Source: Neelides folsomi
Taxonomy: Eukaryota; Arthropoda; Collembola; Neelipleona; Neelidae
NCBI GenBank assembly: GCA_034687125.1
Contig: JAQGBZ010000174.1
Coordinates: 1-64,000 of the forward strand
Direction: 5' to 3'
Length of the DNA: 64,000 nt
Under the pieces are notes generated by a model that was given only the letters and a program-made list of their open reading frames with translations, did not search any database and was not told the DNA's origin. The translations under genes and the position numbers were made by a program. The stretch's first letter is position 1. Every line of letters starts with the position of its first letter. This document shows, piece after piece, positions 12,301-22,045 of the stretch.

Positions 12301-15300
12301 GATTCCGTATGTGTTAGTGGGAGGGGGATTTGGGCGAAATGATCAAAGCCTCCAAGTGTGTTTCTTTGAGATGTCTTCTCTTTGTTAGCGTCTTTGAGAG
12401 ACAGGGGCCGTTGATAGGGAAGCACATTGCTCAAGACACTCCTGAATCCCTAATATCCACAAGTAGAGAAGAAGAAGAAAAAGAAGCCTTTAGCTCCTAA
12501 TGGACCCTTCGAGCTCATCCGCCGAAAGAGCACTTCAGCTCCTACTTAAATCTCGACCAAATGAGCAACGCTTCTTTCATCCCAACCCGACTTCAGCTCT
12601 ACTTAACTCTCTTGAATAATCTGATATAATTGAAATCGAAATGCACGCCAAAGCCTTTACATCATTAGAAACTTGGAGTTAAAGAGAAAATTTTCAATAA
12701 GATCTTCAGGTTTCTTTGTTAGTAAATCCTATATAGCCTGAGTTCACATGCTAGGTTGGGTTACTTTTTTAAACTTATATAGAAGAAGTTAGGTTCAAGT
12801 TCAAAAAATATCATCAGTTTAAATGATATTCACTTTTTTCTTATGTTAAATGCATGAAGGTGGTTCAATGTTCCAAATAGGAATACTTTGTTCTCAATTT
12901 CATTTTTTCCCACTTTCAAAATTAATCTAAATTCACATCACAAATTTCATCACGAATCACAAAGAATAAGAAATAATATTCTAGTGAATCGGATTCAAGC
13001 ATTAAATCAAGATCAACTTTCCATTTTTCTTTTTATTCACTTTGAATGCATAACCCAAGAAGCCAAGATTTTCCTTATCTCCTTCCCCATGATTTTTTAA
13101 CATTAAATTCAACTTCAACCTTAATTTACGACATTGTCTTTTTAAGGATGTGGAGGTCATTGTGGGTTCCATTTTGACATTTCTAATTTTCCACCTCATT
13201 TCCAATGGTTTTATGAGGGGAATGAGAGTAGGGCGGAAGAGTTTAAAAATGCTAGGTTCCAAAACTGGTTAAAATTAGGAGAGGAAGGTTATGCAAATAC
13301 TGGGGGTTGAGGGAAAAGAGAGAATGGAGTAAATAAATTGCTTTTGCACAGAAGAGCCTTTTCCTCCCTTCATTTTGATGACTTTTGGGACTCTGAGAGG
13401 GAAGAAAAGGCCATTCCGCACTCACTCTTCGTTCCGCCCACATTCTCCACACCTCCATACAGATATTACACAGAATATGTAATTTACTCTCGAGGAGAAA
13501 GCAAAGGTGGATTTGGCATCAACAGAATTCAAAAACAAAATTCATATCCCCAATTACTGTACAGCCAGAAGATATGAATTCCATGGACAATTCAGGATGA
13601 ATTTCAGCACATTTGTCACGGAGGGAAACGGAGGAGCTTATAAACCCTGAGCTTCTCCACGCCGCAAATACTGATGAAGTCCGTGACGAAAGTCCGAGTC
13701 TCATCTCCACTTGATTGAGTTATGAAGCCAATATCTTGGGCCCAGCGAGGGAATTCATCCTCCTATCCTTCAACTCAATATAAGATCTTATTCGTATATT
13801 ATCATGTACTATTATACCCATCTTGAATCGTATAACAAGTGTAGGAATGAGAGATATTGCAAGTAAAACTCGGCACTTCGAAGTCTCGTTCTTTCAATTC
13901 ACTTCAACCATCAAATTTATCAAATATCCTTTCCCCTTGTGCCTGGAAGAAAAGAGCAGCTTCAATTCCAATTCAACTTTAACCACGTGGATCGATTCAA
14001 TAATCTTTCGCATCGCTGAACTAATTATGCAATAAATTGAGTCAATTATAAAATTATAATTATGCGAAAACGATTAAACGCTGTCCTGAATTATCATTCA
14101 ATTACAAATTTAAACTGTAATGATGGTCAAATAACGATTTTCTTTAATTATAGGTACGTCGTGTATGGGAATGGGACACTCGTGGTACGCAGAGTTGAAG
14201 AAAGCGACCAAGGAACATACAAATGCGTTGGAAGTTGGGAAGAAGAAACGCAAACTTTCTTGGTTACTTTGAACTCCCCATGTAATTTTTAAAAGTCATT
14301 TGATTTTAAATAATTTAAAATAAATATTTTAGTTTTTGCTATTTAATAATGTATTAGGATCTGGCGTAATTGAAAAGTATGCACGGATTGTATGCTAGTG
14401 CTTTATTATTGTTTTTTAAAGATATTTTTAATTATCATAATTTGTTATGCAATTTAAGAGTTCTAAAATACTTATTTTGCCAATAGTTCTGAAAACACTG
14501 AAACGAGAATCTCTTCTTCCGACACCAATTCCTCAGGTCCACAAATTGGGCATGCCAGACAAAAGCGACATAGAGATATTTTGCGTTCGTCCTGAGGGAT
14601 TTCCTCTACCCAAAGTGTGGTGGGAAGGGTCAGGCGGAAAAAATATCCCAACCTCTGGTGGTGATGTGACCCAAGACAGTTCAACTCTCCGCATTACAAA
14701 CTTCCGGTCGGAGTTGTCAGGAAATTATTCGTGTTTAGCTGGAAATGGATTTGCCCTCACAAAAACATTTGTCAATCTCATCCCAACGAGTAAGAACCTT
14801 TCTCCAACTCTGTTTTTTTATATTTATTGCTCTACTTTTAATTGTAAATTATTCCTTATATCAGGATTCTTCATTGGATAATTATTGTTTATTACAACTT
14901 TAACTTTTACAAAATTTTCTATACACAATTTAGGCAAATATAAAAAATAATTGTCTTAAGAGTTTGAATAATGAGAGATTTAGTGGAGACGTAACCAGTA
15001 TTTAATTTCCTTGTTTGTAAAGTATTCTCTGAGGGTAGACGAAGGCTCAAGTGGGCTTTGAAATCGTGGGGAGTCGCTTTCTCTCCCCAGAGTAATTTTT
15101 CGCCCTGGTGCCATTAAATATCATCGGCGGGCATATCCGTCCCTGATAGTGATCTCATGGAGGGAGAAGTGGAGGGAGGGAGGTGGGCATTTGCAGATTG
15201 AACTTTTCATTGAGGCTCTCCGAGGGAGTAAATCCGGGAAGGCTGTAAAAGCGAGAGGGGAGATGATAATAAAAATAAATGATTCTCAACAGCCGCACCC

Positions 15301-18300
15301 ACCATCTTCGGTCACCCGTTGGGGACGATTGCAGAGGAGGGAGAGCGGGTTTCCTTTACTTGCCTCTTCCGCGGTCCTCCACATCCCATCAGCGAGATGA
15401 AATGGCTCAAAGGCCGTCAGCCTCTTCAAGTCCCTAAGACTTCGCCCGATGGTCGTCCGCCACGAGTGGACTTCTACCCGCAGAACGGGTCGGTTGTGAT
15501 CCACGTCGTCCAGTTGACAGATGCTGGGGACTACACGTGCGAAATAATGACTCCGGGTTTTCCCCCCGTCCGATCTCAGCCAGCTCAGCTCTTCGTGACA
15601 GGTAGGATGGAGTTGAGGAGTTTCCGAATTCCCCTTTCAAGGAGTCTCAAGAGGACGAGCATTCTCTTTACGTGCTTCTCAAGGAACTCTCTCCGCGGAA
15701 TTTGTATTTTGAATGAAACAAGGGGAGAATTCCTTGTGTGGAGAATAAGAGCTCACTTCAATGCTCCTCCTCTCCTCATGTAATTCAATGAGATGTGTAC
15801 TCCTTCGTCTTACATGTACGCCTTTCCCTTTACAGAGACTCTCAAGTTCCGACCAAAGCCAATTGACCGGAAGTTAGAGCTTGGGTCCGCATCAAGAATT
15901 CCGTGCAAGGCTCAAGGAGCCCCACCGCCTGTTGTCAAATGGGTGAAGGTGAAAGATGGACTTGCTTTCTTCAACTGGCCTCCGCATATTCAAGACCTGG
16001 ATGGAACTCTTTACTTTCAAAAAGTGGAAAATTCAGATAAAGTGAGCATTTATTTTAATAATTTTTAACGTAAAACCTATTATATCATGTTAAATAGTTT
16101 ACAATTCAAAATTTTAATGAATTTTTGAATGATCGCAGGGAGAGTACTCATGCGTTGCTACAAATCAAAAAGGAATCATCAATACAACCATCCATGTTGA
16201 TGTCATTGGTAAGTAATCTTCCTTTGAAATTATTTAAAATAAAGTATTTTATTATTTATGATGTTTGAAATTAAAGTTTCGTGAAAGTAGCATCCTAATA
16301 AGATTGATATTAAAGTACATGTAGCAATACAGTAAACATACACTATCTTGTTAATGTTATTTTTTATTTATAGTTACTCCGAAGTTTTTAGTGACTCCAA
16401 AAAATTTAACCGAAGCAATGGAAGGCGAAACTCTGATGATTCACTGTAAAGCAATTGGGGATCCTAATCCTACAATTCAATGGGACAAAAATCTGAATAT
16501 GAATGGATTTGACCATAAAAGGCAAGTTAATTGCAACCAAAAAACAATAAAGGATAATACTGCAGAATAATCAAATTATATTTTATAACTTTATAAAGCT
16601 ATTACCTGAATAAATATTTATGTGTTAGTATGTATTTAATGATACAATGAATATTTTAGATTTCAAGTATTAGAAAATGGAACGTTGCTAATTAAAGGCG
16701 TTACAAGAGATGATACTGGGCAATATGGCTGCACAGCTGGAAACTCTGTTGGTTTAATCAGATCCGAAGTGAAGCTTCTGGTTAAAAGTAATTAAGAATT
16801 TAATGAATTTAATTGCTAACTTATGCCGCATGGACCTACGCTTAAAATATAAATTCTCTTTCTAGCCAATGAACATTTTATCTTTGAGAGTCCGGACGAT
16901 GGTAGCGTGATGACACGTACAGTGTCAATTACTCTCAGTGTCGCCGCTGGGTACATGTTCCTCGTCATTGGTCTGATGCTTTGGTGCCGGTTCCGACAGT
17001 TGCGACGAAAGCAAGAATATCTTGCTGAAAGTAATTTACCAAAGTGATCCCTCTTGAGTGTCAGCCAATAATTCCCCCAATTCTTTTATTTTAGTTCGCC
17101 ACGAGAACGGAGATGCAGAGATGAAAGATGCTAATCCAATTTCCAACGGCAATGGCCCACTCCTCGTCCCTGTTGCAAATGGCCATTCGAAGAAAAGGGA
17201 GAGCGGCCGGTAAGAGCGCAGACAAACTAATTGAATAAAAAGAGGGGAATTAGGAAGAGTCGAAGGGAGAAATTGATCCAATTAATTCATCGTCCAGGGA
17301 GAGCGTGAAGAGCGATGGAGAGGCTGCCAAATCCCTCCACTCATCTAACGGAAAAATCGCCTCGGCGACAGCTTCTGTTGCGAGCCATAAGAGCGGACTT
17401 TCTTCCCAATCCAAAAAGTCAATGTATAGTGCGTATGATAAGATTTCCCTTCCAAGAAACGGTCTCCAGTTTGTCATGCTACTTGGTAATTCACAAGATT
17501 ACTTTCTTTTTACTTTTTCATAATACACTTCTTAAAGTTCGATGTACAATATTTACGTATATTTGCATTCTTTTAACACTCCACATTGATAACAAATGAA
17601 TACATTGTACTTATTTTTTATCATTTCTTAATAAAAGCTTTTTGTATATTGATAGTGAAAAATGTAACTCATGGCGTTTTTTTTGTATTAGGACATGGAG
17701 AATTTGGGGAAGTGTTTTTAGCTAAAACCAAAAAGGTGAATGGAGATAACGGAGAAGAGAGTCTCCTAATGGTCAAAGCTTTGCAGACGAGAGAAGAGTC
17801 GGCACTTTTCGAGTACAAGAGAGAAATTGACATGTATTATAAGCTTAGTCATGAAAATGTGAGCAGACTTGTAAGACTTTGTAGGGAAATGGATCCTCAT
17901 TATATGATCATGGATTACAGCGATTGGGTAAAATCATTTTCATCATATAAATACTTACTTAAATATTAATGCTATTACATTTACATTCATTTGTATTAAA
18001 AGTGATTTTTAAATGGGGACTTAATTGTGGTTTTCATATAAACTATTTTTGATTTACTTAGGGAGATTTGAAACAGTTTCTTCTTGCAACAAGAAAAGAT
18101 AGCCAAAGAAATGTTCCCAAACCACCACCACTCACAATAGCACAAATCATCCAAGTCGTAACACAAGTAAGATTACATTTAATTAAAAATAAACAAAAAT
18201 TTAACAATATTACTACTTATTTTTTAGAAAAATTTAACTTTAAAGACTTTAATGGAAAGTTGCTCACTAATGTTAATCAACTGTTTTATAATTGTTAATT

Positions 18301-18868
18301 ATTTTATTAGGTCACGCTCGGGATGGAAAATTTGTCAAATCATAGATTTGTTCATAAAGATCTTGCCACAAGGAATTGTTTGATTTCATCAGGACTACGA
18401 ATCCAAGTTTCAAATCCATGTTTATCAAAAGATACATATTCGAATGAATATTACAAATACAAGAACAGGGTTCGTAATCATTATTAAATTTTTACTAATT
18501 AATTATCAAACTTTTAGAATAATATACCTAATTTTCAATAATAATTATAAATCTCTTAGGTTGTTCCAATTCGATGGCTTCCGTATGAAGCAGCCATTGA
18601 AGATGATTTCTCAACCAAGTCTGATGTTTGGGCCTGGGCGGTTTTAGTTTGGGAAGTGATCTCTCAGGCTGGAATTCCCTTTCATAGCACTTCAAACGAA
18701 AACGTCGCTGAATCTCTGGAGAAAAAGGAAAACAAGTGGGAAAATGTCTCGTTTGACCAAAATGTACCAAAGAATCTTCAAGCCCTTCTTTCGCAATGTT
18801 GGGATCCTTGTCCGACAAATCGACCTTCTTTCTCCACAATTGCCATTCAACTCGCAGACATCATTTAA
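3366..18868 (+). CDS. PTK7: PTK7/off-track receptor pseudokinase, complete 19-exon gene
   Basis: Single-pass plasma-membrane receptor that in animals modulates Wnt/planar polarity and plexin signalling. Coding exons: 3366-3423, 5527-5829, 9843-9969, 10076-10236, 10527-10671, 14154-14281, 14487-14789, 15293-15601, 15836-16041, 16139-16208, 16374-16521, 16660-16787, 16866-17030, 17095-17209, 17298-17485, 17692-17927, 18062-18166, 18311-18469, 18560-18868. They sum to 3,363 nt, which is 1,120 residues plus stop. Exon 1 is a signal peptide (MFHSVGSILIAAQILIIFS). Seven Ig domains follow to about residue 695, then a membrane helix near 714-736, a Ser/Lys-rich juxtamembrane stretch, and a kinase-like domain from about 840 to 1115. 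The P-loop GHGEFGEV and the VKAL lysine (K880) are kept and HRD is HKD, but DFG is replaced by NPC (about 1000-1002). The pseudokinase status and the STKSDVWAW, YEAA and RPSF motifs fit PTK7/Otk. Ig1, Ig4 and Ig5 are each one phase 1-1 exon. Exact exon ends are inferred from consensus sites and frame continuity. Confidence 0.95.
4894..5292. repeat. two arrays of degenerate 15-16-bp repeats in PTK7 intron 1
   Basis: The left array (4894 to about 4986) holds about six units of the form CGATGCTTTAATAATT. Units starting CGATG(C) and CGATC(C) alternate, at a 16-base period. The right array (5221-5292) holds about five units of 14-15 bases in the same orientation, such as CGATGCTTTAGTATT. The two arrays bracket a mariner-like coding fragment. 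They are direct repeats, so they do not look like simple terminal inverted repeats. Confidence 0.7.
5105..5223 (+). pseudogene. mariner-type transposase N-terminal fragment
   Basis: An ATG-to-TAG frame of 39 codons contains IEQRAVIKFLSLEGL. This closely resembles the first helix-turn-helix of mariner/Mos1-class transposases, typically EQRAVIKFL.LEG. Nothing of the second HTH, the DDE core or clear terminal inverted repeats remains, so it is a deletion remnant. It lies between two short-repeat arrays inside PTK7 intron 1. It could also be a domesticated fragment, but nothing supports expression. Confidence 0.6.
5830..9842 (+). other. PTK7 intron 2 (4.0 kb)
   Basis: GT-AG intron between Ig1 and Ig2. 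It alternates AT-rich DNA with GC-richer patches (7010-7310, 7790-8060, 8640-8880, 9380-9560). Apart from one antisense frame at 7013-7309, listed separately, I see no protein motif or repeat with recognisable ends. The GC-richer patches could be regulatory or old coding debris. Confidence 0.5.
7013..7309 (-). CDS. unrecognised 98-residue antisense ORF in PTK7 intron 2
   Basis: I do not recognise this frame. It starts MPTIWKGKEFPQILSYGW and ends with a Pro-rich stretch (ESPPPPIQPDREK) and a short tail. Its composition looks more protein-like, and its DNA is richer in GC, than the surrounding intron. The frame is open for eight codons before the ATG, back to an in-frame TAG that sits in a weak possible splice acceptor. 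No signal peptide, membrane segment or zinc-finger pattern is visible. It could be a nested gene exon, an exon of a decayed gene, or chance. Confidence 0.22.
   Translation of the reverse strand: MPTIWKGKEFPQILSYGWIMEPTGDFVFQLMVKNAETDEMMGNPLIVSQYLLFAKCAPGPITESPPPPIQPDREKLIPPEAETAGISLSPYVDRLPPI
10672..14153 (+). other. PTK7 intron 5 (3.5 kb)
   Basis: GT-AG intron that splits the third Ig domain, between the WFF core strand region and the YVVYGNGTL region. It contains several purine- or pyrimidine-biased GC-richer patches (10780-10960, 11820-12000, 12380-12560, 13320-13500). No coding motif, transposon end or structured repeat was recognised. Confidence 0.5.
16522..16659 (+). other. GC-AG intron of PTK7 (intron 11)
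   Basis: Exon 11 ends AAAAG and the intron begins GCAAGT. Splicing here joins CATAAAAG to ATTTCAAGTA and reads HKRFQVLENGTL through the seventh Ig domain. The nearest GT, four bases downstream, would shift the frame. The acceptor is a normal TTTTAG. GCAAGT after AAG is the classical sequence of functional GC donors. Confidence 0.8.
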
Positions 18869-20920
18869 ATTACATTTACTTATTACTTTTAAATCGCAAT
18901 TTCATGTTCCGCACATATTTTATAGTTTGACATCTCTTTACCTTAAATATTTATATGATTTTGATGGTCATGTCATATCTACGGTATATTTATTACATGT
19001 AAATTTTTCATGTACACTTACCATTATATAAAATACTTTCGATAAAGTTATTTGTAAAAAATATAATTTCTACGTAAGTTATGTAATGTTGACCCTTTAT
19101 GAATATTTATTATTGTAAATTGTAGCCTCAATAGTTCTACTGGTAGTTTATTACAAAAGTATGTATTACGTATTTATTTATTGTAGGGAGACAAAGAAAA
19201 TCTCTAGTACTTTTTAACCAATAACCATGTATTGACCATTTCTCTCAATTCTTGACGTAGGTTTTCACCAACTTCTGACGTTAAGACTTTTTATAAATAA
19301 ATTTTGTCTTGCCTTACTATATAGAAGTGAGGAAGATGAGATGAAAAGTTAGAGCCTTCGTGATATCATCCTTTTAGTCATCTTTATTTTTTTGCGAACT
19401 CGCGAACTCGAGTTACGTCTTCCTACCTCGATGCACTTTATAACCTTCTTTGGCAATGATCCATATGCACCTCAAAGACATTTCGAATTTCAAAGAATTT
19501 TATGATAAAAACGCCCAAGGTTCTTGCTAACATTTCTTATTCAAAATAGAAGCATAAATTAGAAATAATGCGCAATCCTTTTAGAAAGTTACTCTTGGCT
19601 CTCTTAAAAAGTTGAGTGAAGAAAGCGAGCCGTAGTTCACTTAACTTCAATTTATTCCCCTTTATTTCGACCAAAAAAGATCTGTAGGTATAATATCAAA
19701 TAAATTGTGTCAGTCATGTATAAAAATATACACAATATTTATGATGGCGGCTACCCAACTCGGTGTTTAACTTATTTAAATGAATTTTAATATGTTTTTC
19801 TATTTTGCTTAATTTATTTATTTTCTACATATAGGAAATATTCATTTCACATTAAAGCCAAACCAGTGGGGGTAGCAATGGATTAAATGAAAGTAGTTAT
19901 TTGGCCTAATAAATAATAAGATTAATCAAAATATCTTCAAATTCAATTTCGTCTTTTCAAAGGCTAAAACTAATATTCTATGAACACATTAAGATGTTGG
20001 ATGTTACAAGTACTCGTATTAATTATTTATAAAACTCTTTTATGTACTAAAAAGTTTACCTGTGAAATCTATTTATTTACGATAAAATGATAATGGAAAG
20101 AAATAATAAGAAAGTAATTTGCATAAACTAAAATAATACTAACTTTAAGTAAATTGCTTGAAACCACTCGACTTTAATGTTCTAAATATCTGATTGTTAT
20201 TTTATTACCTTTCCAAACACTAATTCATAAGTTTTACAGTATGTACTTTCATACCGTTTTATATCATGTACAAACTACAACTGTTTTTACAACACTGTTT
20301 GTAATGCATATAATATTTAAACTTCGTGCTCTCTCGATAATAATTAATTATTAATAAACATATAAATGCTCTTAGTTTATCTATTTACCAAATTTCTAAA
20401 TATTCTCTCTATACTAACATTAAGACTTTTAGCCAAATTGTCTAGTATAAGTGAGCGGGTATATAAAATGTCCTACCAGTACATTTATAAGAACGACACA
20501 GATGACATTTGTAAAGAAGAGCTAAGTGTGTTAATGTTATCATAGTATATGATTATTCATTAATCAATTAAAGCATGAATGTTTATAAGACGAAACTTGT
20601 TATCCACTTGTCACACTCTCTAAAATAGACAAAATAAATTACATAGTTGAAAAGTTTGAAAAAGTTTAAGACTAAAAGTTTCACCATTCCATTACCGAAT
20701 AGTCACCAAAAAGTATCGATCTTATATGAAAACTTAAGTGATTGTGTTATTAATTATCAAACACAGCGTTCTCGCATCCACCGACAGCCCGAAACCCCAA
20801 ATTCCTATGAATGGTCCACGCTCCTCTTTTGTTCTGGAGTAATGGGTCAATGGATTGAATGGTAATGAAAGCATCTGCTCTAGCTTGCTCCCAACACCCG
20901 AAAGAATATATTAACCCATT
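18869..20920. other. PTK7 3' flank and intergenic DNA
   Basis: AT-rich DNA after the PTK7 stop. AATAAA at 19296-19301 is a possible PTK7 polyA signal. A small direct duplication (GCGAACTC twice) lies near 19395. No other gene or transposon was recognised. The last 100 bases should contain the promoter region of the next gene. Confidence 0.45.
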
Positions 20921-20930
20921 TATATAAAAG
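20921..20930 (+). promoter_or_regulatory. TATA box of the downstream intronless gene
   Basis: TATATAAAAG lies about 114 bases before the start codon at 21044. A start site about 30 bases downstream would give a 5' UTR of roughly 80 bases. A strong TATA box is typical of highly or tissue-specifically expressed genes. Confidence 0.6.
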
Positions 20931-21043
20931 CTCCTTCCACTATTTCCATTTTGACATCTTTCATCCAGTCGGAATTGATTTGATGAATTATTAGCTGCCC
21001 TTCAAAATCACATTTAGCGTTCAATCCCATAAACAAATTTAAA

Positions 21044-21916
21044 ATGAAGAATTGTTTTTTCCTCCTTACAACAATGAATTTATTTCATTTGTATTCTTCG
21101 CAATATTTCAGTCCCAACATGGACGATCAGTCATATTTAGATTCCATTAAAAGTGACATAGAAGCAGACGTCGAAGCTGCCAGGAGTGATTTAAAAGAAC
21201 AAGCCGAAATTGTTCAAATTGCAACTCGGAATTATTTGGGGGCCAAATTAAAGGAAAATATGTTCAAAGTACTTCGAATCGTCGCTGAAAAAGATCTTCA
21301 TATTCCGCCCAATGCCCAGCAGTTTGACGAGGAAGAAGAAGAGGAAGATGAGGAAGACGGGGAAGGAGATGGAGAAACTTCAGGTGCGGCTGAGGGAACA
21401 ACACGGAAATTCCTCCTTCCACAAGTTTTCAACATCCTGAAGCTCTTTTCCGGAGGCAAAGTAACGTCTGGACCTGGAGCTGAACCTGCAGTTGCTGGAG
21501 CCGCGGGAGCTGCAGGAGCAGCTGGAGCCGCAGTTGCAGCTGTCGGATCTCCAAAAGATCTTTTGAATTTTACATCATTTGTTGATCCAGCGGCAAGTCT
21601 CTTGAACAAACCAATGGAGTCGCAATTTCTTGGAATCTTGGAATTGATGTTGACCAACGACACGAATGATTCTCCAGTACAGATTGGAAAATACAGTGTG
21701 AGACAAGGAAGAGCTGGAACAACAGAATCTTCGAGTGGATTTGAAAAGGAAGAAACTACCAAAAGGACGATCCTTTTCCAAAATCTCAGTTCAAGAGTTG
21801 AGAATTTTTTCCCAGAATTAATTAAGCTTATGCCGGACATCTTCGAAGGAGCACGAGAGGGATACAAACTGTACAAAATATTTGCAAATGTATTTACAGA
21901 AACATTTGACATTTAA
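21044..21916 (+). CDS. unrecognised secreted acidic, Ala/Gly-rich protein (290 aa)
   Basis: I do not recognise this family. It is a single uninterrupted frame with a TATA box upstream and AATAAA downstream, so it is very likely a real intronless gene. The first 20 or so residues (MKNCFFLLTTMNLFHLYSSQ) look like a signal peptide. A helical, Asp/Glu/Ala-rich region with coiled-coil character follows (about 24-90), then a Glu/Asp run (about 95-111) and an Ala/Gly low-complexity run of AGA-type repeats (about 145-165). The C-terminal half has amphipathic helices and NDT, NFT and NLS sequons. There are no Cys pairs or catalytic motifs. The start chosen is the first ATG; a second ATG at codon 11 and a third at about codon 26 are alternatives, but they would lose the signal peptide. 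It could be a structural, cuticular or gland secretion protein, which is speculation. Confidence 0.8.
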   Translation: MKNCFFLLTTMNLFHLYSSQYFSPNMDDQSYLDSIKSDIEADVEAARSDLKEQAEIVQIATRNYLGAKLKENMFKVLRIVAEKDLHIPPNAQQFDEEEEEEDEEDGEGDGETSGAAEGTTRKFLLPQVFNILKLFSGGKVTSGPGAEPAVAGAAGAAGAAGAAVAAVGSPKDLLNFTSFVDPAASLLNKPMESQFLGILELMLTNDTNDSPVQIGKYSVRQGRAGTTESSSGFEKEETTKRTILFQNLSSRVENFFPELIKLMPDIFEGAREGYKLYKIFANVFTETFDI

Positions 21917-22039
21917 ATCTTTTAATTTGTAATGATTTAAGACCTTTAAATACAAATTATGTTATTTCTTATTCAATATAATAGCTATATTTTATTATTA
22001 ATTAAACTAAATGTATACTGTGTGTGAATGTTAAATCGA

Positions 22040-22045
22040 AATAAA
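22040..22045 (+). terminator. polyA signal of the 21044 gene
   Basis: AATAAA about 124 bases after the stop codon of the preceding intronless gene. Confidence 0.6.

Noticed and set aside
16526-16531. GT donor just downstream of the PTK7 GC donor
   Set aside because: Using it would add four bases and shift the frame of the next exon, destroying the YGC core of the seventh Ig domain.
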